From NCBI GenBank assembly GCA_964428935.1, contig CAYSAG010000327.1, forward strand, positions 1-5,683: 5,683 bases of DNA. Reading direction: 5' to 3'. The notes under the pieces are model-generated. The model made no database searches and was not told the origin of the DNA. It saw nothing but the letters and a program-made list of their open reading frames with translations. The position numbers and the translations under genes are program-made. Source of the DNA: JAADHY01 sp964428935. GTDB taxonomy: Bacteria > Planctomycetota > Planctomycetia > Planctomycetales > Planctomycetaceae. This document shows, piece by piece, positions 1 to 4,129 of the stretch; the first letter of the stretch is position 1; the number at the start of each line of letters is the position of its first letter.

Positions 1-54
1 GCACCCACGAGGGGTGCCCCTACGACCCGGGCACCCACAAGGGGTGCCCCTACG
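1..54. repeat. Tandem pair of short hairpin repeats, 30-bp period
   Basis: Two units, 1-24 and 31-54, match at 23 of 24 positions. The second folds as GGGCACCC (29-36), loop ACAAG, GGGTGCCC (42-49), an 8-bp stem; the first has the same fold but its outer stem is cut off by the window edge. Each ends in CCCCTACG. No T-tract follows, so it does not look like an intrinsic terminator. Bases 37-69 have a decayed relative at 3861-3893. This is probably an interspersed palindromic (REP-like) repeat; its function is unknown. Confidence 0.8.
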
Positions 55-70
55 GTTTGCGGTGACGTGT

Positions 71-145
71 GGGACAGCGTCCCTTCGGCGCGGACGCGTC
101 AAAATGCGTTTCCACATGCCGGAGGGCCACGCTCGGTCGTGGCCG
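71..145 (+). repeat. 75-bp interspersed repeat, copy A, upstream of gene 1
   Basis: This block aligns without gaps to 3962-4036, with 67 of 75 positions identical. It begins with a small palindrome (GGGACAGCGTCCC) and ends in a 7-bp hairpin, GGCCACG (125-131), loop CTCGGT, CGTGGCC (138-144). It ends 82 bases before the proposed start of gene 1; copy B ends 93 bases before gene 2. It may be an untranslated-leader element or a mobile repeat that lies upstream of genes. The sequence shows the repetition but not the role. Confidence 0.85.
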
Positions 146-160
146 TGCGCGGCGCGGCAA

Positions 161-188
161 TCGGGGCTCGAGGGTCGGGACGTGGGGA
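161..188 (+). repeat. Heptanucleotide tandem array upstream of gene 1
   Basis: Four consecutive 7-mers can be read: TCGGGGC, TCGAGGG, TCGGGAC and GTGGGGA. The consensus, (T/G)CGGGAC, recurs in arrays at 3158-3219, 3675-3709, 3758-3788, 4044-4078 and 5618-5638. Here it follows the 75-bp repeat and stops 39 bases before the start codon, so it would lie in the leader of gene 1. The units are degenerate, which suggests an old array. Confidence 0.6.
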
Positions 189-216
189 TGTGTCGAGAAG
201 AGTCTCATGCTTTGGT

Positions 217-221
217 GGGAG
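217..221 (+). promoter_or_regulatory. Shine-Dalgarno site that decides the start of gene 1
   Basis: GGGAG lies 6 bases before the ATG at 228, inside a purine-rich stretch (GGTGGGAGC, 214-222). The other in-frame ATGs, at 69 and 207, have no comparable site, and the ATG at 69 lies at the edge of repetitive DNA. This spacing is the main reason for choosing 228. Confidence 0.65.
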
Positions 222-227
222 CTTGTC

Positions 228-3209
228 ATGGGTCGGGTTTGTCGCGTGAGCAGTGGCGAGTGGAACGTGCGGAGCGGGCCGTGGTCGCGGCGAGCTGCCG
301 GGTGGCTGAGTCGCGTCCGACCCACGTCGGCTGTGGTGCTGCTTCTGGTGCTGACAACGACCGGCCGCCTGAGCCAGGCTCAGCTCGTTCCCGACCACGA
401 CACCTTGCTGTTAGCCAACTTCGACCGGACGCTGAACGCCGACTACTCCGTGGGCTCGCCCGAAAGCACCGGTCGGGCCAAATTGGTCGAAGGCCGGTTC
501 GGACGGGCGGTGGAACTGCGGTCCGGCGACCGGTTGTCGTTCGTGGGCAACGACGGAAACTTCAACGCGTCCGAAGGCACAATCGAGTTTTGGCTCAAGC
601 CGCACTGGCCCGGCAACGACGGCCAGAAGCACTCGATTTTCACCTGCCGGTTCGGACAAAAGGGTTACATTAACGTCAATGTGGTCGGCAACAACTGCCT
701 GGGCATTGCTCTTTCCAGCGGCGAGGGCGAGCAGTGGACGTGGCGACGGGCCGAGGCGAGGATTGACCAGTGGAAGCCGGAGCAGTGGCACCACGTGGTT
801 TGCACTTGGGGGGACGGCCGTCTGTGCATTTACGTCGACGGCCGGTTGGGCCACCGAACGGCCGACGACGCTCGCATGCCCGACGCTCTTCCCGCCACGC
901 TCCAGCTGCTCGGCTGCGACGCCGTGCTGGACGGCTTTCGGATTTCGCGGCGAGCGTACTCGGCCGAGCAAGTCCAGCGCGCGTTCCGCACCGCCGGTCA
1001 GGCACCGCCGTTCCGCTACGTCGAGGACGTTGCTGTGGGGCCGGACGGCCGCCCCGTGTTGCGGCAGCGCGTGCTGTTGGGTGACATTCACCTGCCGCTG
1101 GTTGCGGGCGAGCGACGGTTTGGAAAAGGGTTTGTTGGGCGTCCCGGTTCGGCGGTCAGCGTCGAATTGGGCGGCCGGTTTGCCGAGTTCGTGGCCGAGG
1201 TGGGCGTCGAGGCGTTTTCACCGCCGCAGGCCACCTGCCGGTTTGTCGTCCGAGCGGACGGTCGCACGCGGCACCAGACGCCCTGGGTCCGGCCCGGGCA
1301 GACGCGGCCGGTGCGAGTGTCGGTCCGTGGCGTGCAGCGTTTGGAACTGTTGGTCGAAGCGCCCTCCGCTTCCCGCTCGGCCGGTCAAACCTTGGGCGTT
1401 TGGGCCAACGCAGCCGTGGTGAAGGAGGGGGCCGAGCCGGTGTTTCCGCCGCCACGCCGGCTCAAACCGGCCACGCTGGAAATGTACCGCCGGCAAGCTC
1501 TGGCCGACCGGTTCGACTGCCAGCTTCCCACCAGTCGGCCGTTGTGTCTGGTGTCGAAGTTCTGGGAAGACGAGCTGGACCCGTCGCGGCCTCCGGCGCC
1601 CGAGCGGGTCGAGGCACCGCTCACCGTACTGGCCACGCCCGGCGAGTACGAGCCGGTCAGCTTTGTCGTCTACGCGCAAAAGGACCTGGCGCAGGTGCGA
1701 GTGGAGGTGGACGACCTGCGTGGGGAAGCAGACGCCGTGATTCCGGCCGACTGCGTGGAGGTGCGGCTGGTGTTGAGGTGCTTGATGCGTGAGGTTTACA
1801 CGCGTCCGCCGGAGCGGTCGACGGTCGAGTCGCGGTTCCTGCTGCCGCTCGAGCCGGTGGACATTCCTGCCGGCACGCTGCGTGAGTACTTTGTGACGGT
1901 CCACGTTCCGGACGACGCGAAACCAGGCCGGTACCGGGCAACGGTGCGTGTCGCGGCCGCTGACGGGACGTCGGCCCAGGTGCCGCTCGAGCTGGAAGTG
2001 CTGCCGTTCCGACTGCGTCCGCTGCGAGAAAAGAAGTACGGCATTTACTACCGATTTCCGAAGGACGAGTCGGAGTGGACGAAGGCGGAGCTGGAGCTGC
2101 AGGACATTCGCGAGCACGGTTGCACGTTCCTGAAGACGCCGCTGGGTGTGCAGTTTGTGTTGGAAGACGGGCGGGTCCGCGTGTCGGTCGACCGTCTGCG
2201 TCGTGCGTTGCAGCTGCTGCGAAAGTACGGTTTCCGCGGTCCGCTGCCGGTCAGCACGGGGTGTCCCCAACTGGCCGGGCTGCTTCATTACGACCCGGTG
2301 GCGGACTACGAAGACCGAGCGGCTCGGGAGCGGTTCTTCCGGCTGGTGCGGCAGGGCATGGCCGCGCTGGAGCGGCTTCAGGCGGAGTTTCCGGAGTTCG
2401 AATTCCTGCCAACTCACATGGACGAAGTCTTCGGCCGCAACCGTTTGGACCGCTACATTCGGTTGACTGAGGCGGTGCGGGAAGCCACGTCGCTTCGCGT
2501 CTACATTACGTTGCACAACCGGCCGACACCCGCTGTGGAAGAAATGATGCGTCGGTGCGACCCGTTCGTCGACGTCCGTTGCTACAACGGCCACACCATG
2601 GACGACTGGATTCGCGCCGGCCACTCGTTCGAACAGCTGGCCGACGAACTGAAACGTTCGGGCGACGAAGCGTGGACGTACTACAACATTCGCGGCAGCT
2701 TTTTCAAACCCGAGTGGACTCGGCTGGTCAACGGCTTCTACCTCTGGCTCAGCCCCCTGAAGGCTCACGTTCCCTGGATGTACTACTCCGTCAAAGGCAA
2801 CCCGCTGGACGACACGGACGGCGGCGGGCACGACTTCGTCTACGCTGTGCCAGACCCGCGGAACCCGGACCGGCTGATTTCCACGCGGCACTGGGAGGCG
2901 TTTCGCGAAGGTGTGGACGACCAGCGCTACCTGGGCACGCTGGAGGAACTGATTGCCGAACGGAAGGGCACGGACCTGGCCCGGCAGGCTCAGGCCTGGC
3001 TGGACCGGCTGCGAGCTCGTCTGCGACCGGACCCGGAAAAACTGCAGCAGGTGGAGGGCGAAAGCCCCATTTTGCGCACGTGGGCCGACCAGTTTGACGG
3101 ACCACAGTACCGACGGTTCCGCCGCGACGTGGCCGACTGGATTGTGCGACTGCAGAGTCGGGACGCGGCACGCGGGACAGGTGACGCGGGACGTAGAGAC
3201 GGGACATGA
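228..3209 (+). CDS. Secreted LamG / NPCBM / DUF4091 (GH123-like) glycoside hydrolase
   Basis: This 993-residue protein is probably exported and acts on glycans; the substrate is unknown. An Arg-rich N-terminus leads to a hydrophobic stretch (about 33-46) and a likely cleavage site near SQA-Q (after 51). Residues 58-253 resemble a LamG/concanavalin-type sandwich (TIEFWLKP; WHHVVCTWGDGRLCIYVDG; LDGFRISRRAYS). Residues 261-399 resemble the NPCBM carbohydrate-binding family (VELGGRFAEFVAEVGVE; LELLVE; VWANAAVV). A beta-rich segment (417-597) precedes a probable TIM barrel (about 602-850) and the DUF4091-type motif HWEAFREGVDDQRYL (888-902). HMDEVFG carries an adjacent Asp-Glu pair (D732, E733), as in the catalytic pair of GH123 hexosaminidases; its role here is inferred. 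The frame is open back to 69, but those 53 extra codons translate repeats. The last 16 residues (978-993, RDAARGTGDAGRRDGT) and the TGA come from heptamer repeat, so the original stop was probably displaced. The domain class is firm, the exact activity open. Confidence 0.88.
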   Translation: MGRVCRVSSGEWNVRSGPWSRRAAGWLSRVRPTSAVVLLLVLTTTGRLSQAQLVPDHDTLLLANFDRTLNADYSVGSPESTGRAKLVEGRFGRAVELRSGDRLSFVGNDGNFNASEGTIEFWLKPHWPGNDGQKHSIFTCRFGQKGYINVNVVGNNCLGIALSSGEGEQWTWRRAEARIDQWKPEQWHHVVCTWGDGRLCIYVDGRLGHRTADDARMPDALPATLQLLGCDAVLDGFRISRRAYSAEQVQRAFRTAGQAPPFRYVEDVAVGPDGRPVLRQRVLLGDIHLPLVAGERRFGKGFVGRPGSAVSVELGGRFAEFVAEVGVEAFSPPQATCRFVVRADGRTRHQTPWVRPGQTRPVRVSVRGVQRLELLVEAPSASRSAGQTLGVWANAAVVKEGAEPVFPPPRRLKPATLEMYRRQALADRFDCQLPTSRPLCLVSKFWEDELDPSRPPAPERVEAPLTVLATPGEYEPVSFVVYAQKDLAQVRVEVDDLRGEADAVIPADCVEVRLVLRCLMREVYTRPPERSTVESRFLLPLEPVDIPAGTLREYFVTVHVPDDAKPGRYRATVRVAAADGTSAQVPLELEVLPFRLRPLREKKYGIYYRFPKDESEWTKAELELQDIREHGCTFLKTPLGVQFVLEDGRVRVSVDRLRRALQLLRKYGFRGPLPVSTGCPQLAGLLHYDPVADYEDRAARERFFRLVRQGMAALERLQAEFPEFEFLPTHMDEVFGRNRLDRYIRLTEAVREATSLRVYITLHNRPTPAVEEMMRRCDPFVDVRCYNGHTMDDWIRAGHSFEQLADELKRSGDEAWTYYNIRGSFFKPEWTRLVNGFYLWLSPLKAHVPWMYYSVKGNPLDDTDGGGHDFVYAVPDPRNPDRLISTRHWEAFREGVDDQRYLGTLEELIAERKGTDLARQAQAWLDRLRARLRPDPEKLQQVEGESPILRTWADQFDGPQYRRFRRDVADWIVRLQSRDAARGTGDAGRRDGT

Positions 3210-3219
3210 GACGCGGGAC
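3158..3219 (+). repeat. Heptanucleotide array overlapping the 3' end of gene 1
   Basis: About nine units ending in GAC or CAC follow one another: TCGGGAC, GCGGCAC, GCGGGAC, AGGTGAC, GCGGGAC, then an irregular pair, ATGAGAC and GCGGGAC. The array starts inside codon 977 of gene 1, encodes its last 16 residues and supplies its TGA (3207-3209) within the unit ATGAGAC. Seven is not a multiple of three, so adding or losing a unit would shift the frame and change the protein's C-terminus. It runs directly into the 55-bp repeat. Confidence 0.75.
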
Positions 3220-3264
3220 AGTGACCTGGGTCACCGCGTCCCTGAGGGGCGCTCGAGGGCCGCG
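3210..3264 (+). repeat. 55-bp exact repeat after gene 1, copy 1
   Basis: All 55 bases recur at 5629-5683 after gene 2, where the window ends, so the true match may be longer. Inside is an interrupted palindrome: GGGAC (3215-3219), A, GTGACC (3221-3226), TG, GGTCAC (3229-3234), CGC, GTCCC (3238-3242). It starts directly after the gene 1 stop codon. Its end overlaps a diverged copy (3254-3276, 18 of 23 positions) of the GGAGGGCCACGCTC hairpin motif found at 122, 3725 and 4012. There is no T-run, so a Rho-independent terminator is not supported; a role in mRNA 3' ends is possible. Confidence 0.9.
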
Positions 3265-3341
3265 CTTTGTCGTGGGTCCCAAGCCGCGGACCGGGACTTG
3301 AGCGCGCGGGAGAAACCGACGAGAACAACGCCGGCTGGCCT
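3265..3341. other. Spacer segment without a clear feature
   Basis: Apart from the tail of the diverged hairpin motif (to 3276), nothing convincing is seen here: no ribosome-binding site with a credible reading frame, no tRNA-like fold and no promoter pair. A weak inverted match, GTCCC (3276-3280) with GGGAC (3293-3297), is too short to call. Confidence 0.5.
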
Positions 3342-3439
3342 GCGTCGCGTAGCGACGCTCGGCCGGTAGCCCGGCGATTCATCGCCGGGGGTGGGGGAAC
3401 CGAATTCCGTTCCTGCCCGTCGCGTAGCGACGGGGTGAA
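3342..3439 (-). repeat. Three-hairpin element, inverted copy Y
   Basis: Read on the - strand the order is H0, H1, H2. H0 (3416-3434) has 8-bp stem CCCGTCGC and loop TAC. H1 (3370-3389) is CCCGGCGA, loop TGAA, TCGCCGGG. H2 (3342-3358) has stem GCGTCGC and loop TAC. H0 is led by TTCAC; H1 is followed by CTACCGGC and a 3-base spacer before H2. The H0-H1 spacer is 26 bases and is not conserved. Copy X at 3526-3621 has the same plan on the + strand. Every stem difference between the copies is compensated by its partner base. This resembles REP/BIME-type elements. Confidence 0.85.
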
Positions 3440-3525
3440 TTGACAAGAGGGCAGCATGTGGTCAGACACGGCCCTTCCGATTGTGGCACGGGCGTGTGCG
3501 ACGGTCTAAACGGCGAGGCGGGCCG
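3440..3525. other. Unique core between the two inverted three-hairpin elements
   Basis: These 86 bases are the only part of the inverted structure (3342-3621) not matched elsewhere in the window. No convincing open reading frame with a ribosome-binding site, no RNA gene and no strong hairpin is seen. TTGACA occurs at 3440-3445 but has no -10 partner at a suitable distance. The segment could be the core of a small inverted-repeat element or simply sequence trapped between two repeats. Confidence 0.5.
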
Positions 3526-3621
3526 TTCACCGCGTCGCTACGCGACGCGCCGGGTTTTGCCGGCACCGACTGACCGGGCGTTGAAACGCCCGGCTACCGG
3601 CACGCGGTCGCTCCGCGACCG
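3526..3621 (+). repeat. Three-hairpin element, copy X
   Basis: On the + strand: H0 (3531-3549) has stem CGCGTCGC, loop TAC, GCGACGCG; H1 (3574-3593) is CCGGGCGT, loop TGAA, ACGCCCGG; H2 (3605-3621) is CGGTCGC, loop TCC, GCGACCG. TTCAC leads H0, and CTACCGGC plus ACG links H1 to H2, as in copy Y. The H0-H1 spacer is 24 bases and contains a weak extra hairpin (GCCGG at 3549-3553 with CCGGC at 3560-3564). Compared with Y there is one covarying pair in H0, two in H1 and two in H2, with no uncompensated stem change. Confidence 0.85.
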
Positions 3622-3674
3622 ACTCGGAGGTTCGGCCGTCCGGGCTGGACGCGCCCCGTCGTGGCCGCCGTGGT
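3622..3674. other. Spacer segment with only a partial repeat
   Basis: No gene or RNA is seen. The right part (CCCCGTCGTGGCC, 3654-3666) resembles the right half of the GGAGGGCCACGCTCCGTCGTGG motif but lacks the pairing left arm, so it is probably a decayed copy. Confidence 0.4.
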
Positions 3675-3709
3675 TCGGGACTCGGAATTCGGGATTCGGG
3701 ACACGGAAC
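3675..3709 (+). repeat. Heptanucleotide array
   Basis: Five units in perfect 7-base register: TCGGGAC, TCGGAAT, TCGGGAT, TCGGGAC and ACGGAAC. It lies in the spacer, just before the hairpin repeat at 3725-3748. It shares its consensus with the arrays next to both genes but has more A/T substitutions. Confidence 0.75.
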
Positions 3710-3724
3710 GGGCGAAGAGGGACT

Positions 3725-3788
3725 GGAGGGCCACGCTCCGTCGTGGCCCCAGTCGGTTCGCGACTCGGGAATTCGGGACGCGAGAGAC
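3725..3788 (+). repeat. Hairpin repeat copy C followed by a heptamer array
   Basis: The hairpin has stem GGCCACG (3729-3735), loop CTCCGT, CGTGGCC (3742-3748), and is the same motif that ends copies A and B of the 75-bp repeat. Here the preceding 50 bases of that repeat are absent. It is followed at 3758-3788 by 7-mers (TCGCGAC, TCGGGAA plus one extra base, TCGGGAC, GCGAGAG). A hairpin followed by heptamers is also seen downstream of copies A and B. Confidence 0.7.
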
Positions 3789-3807
3789 GAGGGGCGGCGT
3801 CGAAATC

Positions 3808-3832
3808 GTAGGGGCGGGCCTTGCGCTCGCCC
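3808..3832. repeat. Hairpin repeat with a G-T (G-U) pair
   Basis: GTAG is followed by GGGCGGGC (3812-3819), loop CTTGC, GCTCGCCC (3825-3832). The 8-bp stem contains one G-T mismatch, which would be a G-U wobble in RNA transcribed from the + strand. The GTAGGGGC edge matches the reverse complement of the GCCCCTAC ending of the repeats at 1-54, which suggests a related family of palindromes sharing their edges. Confidence 0.55.
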
Positions 3833-3856
3833 AAATGCGGTGGCATTCACCGAGAC

Positions 3857-3893
3857 GCCCACAAGAGGTGCTTGTACGGTTTGTCAATGACGT
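3857..3893 (+). repeat. Decayed copy of the 5'-edge hairpin repeat
   Basis: The segment from ACAAGAGGTG to TGACGT (3861-3893) parallels 37-69, sharing ACAAG, GGTG, TACGGTTTG and TGACGT. The original 8-bp stem is broken; a 5-bp ACAAG/CTTGT stem (3861-3865 with 3871-3875) is possible instead. Its place upstream of the 75-bp repeat copy B matches the module order in front of gene 1. Confidence 0.55.
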
Positions 3894-3931
3894 CCAACAC
3901 CACCCGTTGGGGGCAGGTCTCGTGCCTGCCC
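3894..3931. repeat. Two hairpins, one a strong palindromic repeat
   Basis: A weak 5-bp hairpin, CCAAC/GTTGG (3894-3898 with 3906-3910), is followed by GGGCAGG (3911-3917), loop TCTCGTG, CCTGCCC (3925-3931), a 7-bp GC-rich stem. These lie between the decayed hairpin repeat and the 75-bp repeat copy B, where gene 1 has only one base. They therefore look like an insertion within the module series upstream of gene 2. Confidence 0.5.
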
Positions 3932-3961
3932 AGCGGTGGCGCAGGACGGCTCGGGACGCGA

Positions 3962-4036
3962 GGGACCGCGTCCCTCCGACACGGACGCCTCAGAATGCGT
4001 TTCCACGTGCCGGAGGGCCACGCTCCGTCGTGGCCG
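3962..4036 (+). repeat. 75-bp interspersed repeat, copy B, upstream of gene 2
   Basis: This gap-free match to 71-145 has eight substitutions. It opens with GGGACCGCGTCCC, a better palindrome than in copy A, and closes with hairpin GGCCACG (4016-4022), loop CTCCGT, CGTGGCC (4029-4035). Two heptamer-like units (TCGGGAC, GCGAGGG; 3951-3964) run into its left end. Confidence 0.85.
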
Positions 4037-4043
4037 CGGTCGG

Positions 4044-4078
4044 TTCGCAATTCGCGACGCGAGACGCGAGACGCGCGT
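4044..4078 (+). repeat. Heptanucleotide array upstream of gene 2
   Basis: Five units in exact register: TTCGCAA, TTCGCGA, CGCGAGA, CGCGAGA and CGCGCGT. It follows the 75-bp repeat, as at gene 1, and ends 51 bases before the gene 2 start. The last 51 bases (4079-4129) are less GC-rich and contain no recognisable repeat; they hold the ribosome-binding site and perhaps the promoter, though no clear -35/-10 pair is visible. Confidence 0.65.
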
Positions 4079-4115
4079 CAGTTCTCGCACAGGTGAAACG
4101 AATTTGGAAAGAGCA

Positions 4116-4123
4116 GGGGAGGG
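4116..4123 (+). promoter_or_regulatory. Shine-Dalgarno site of gene 2
   Basis: GGGGAGGG lies 6 bases before the ATG at 4130. The strong site and the signal peptide directly after the ATG support this start. Confidence 0.75.
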
Positions 4124-4129
4124 CAGTCG

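Noticed and set aside
69..227. N-terminal extension of gene 1 from the ATG at 69 or 207
   Set aside because: The bases 69-188 are the 75-bp repeat and heptamers, so that peptide is a translation of repeats. Neither ATG has a ribosome-binding site as good as the one before 228, and the signal peptide lies downstream of 228.
1218..2891. 557-codon open frame on the - strand inside gene 1
   Set aside because: It mirrors codon positions of gene 1, is rich in Val, Arg and His as expected from the antisense of GAC and GTG codons, and shows no domain. The + strand has clear LamG, NPCBM and DUF4091 features.
3210..3264. Intrinsic transcription terminator after gene 1
   Set aside because: The palindrome is interrupted and no T-run follows. 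Termination could still occur by another route, but the sequence does not show it.
3440..3468. Sigma-70 type promoter starting at TTGACA
   Set aside because: No TATAAT-like hexamer occurs 16-19 bases downstream; the match is probably chance.
3342..3621. CRISPR array
   Set aside because: The repeats are palindromic, in opposite orientation and of several kinds. There is no regular direct repeat with unique spacers of constant length and no cas gene.
3342..3621. Classical insertion sequence or MITE with target-site duplication
   Set aside because: I could not find a convincing direct duplication just outside 3342 and 3621, and there is no transposase frame. The inverted pair is reported as a repeat structure only.
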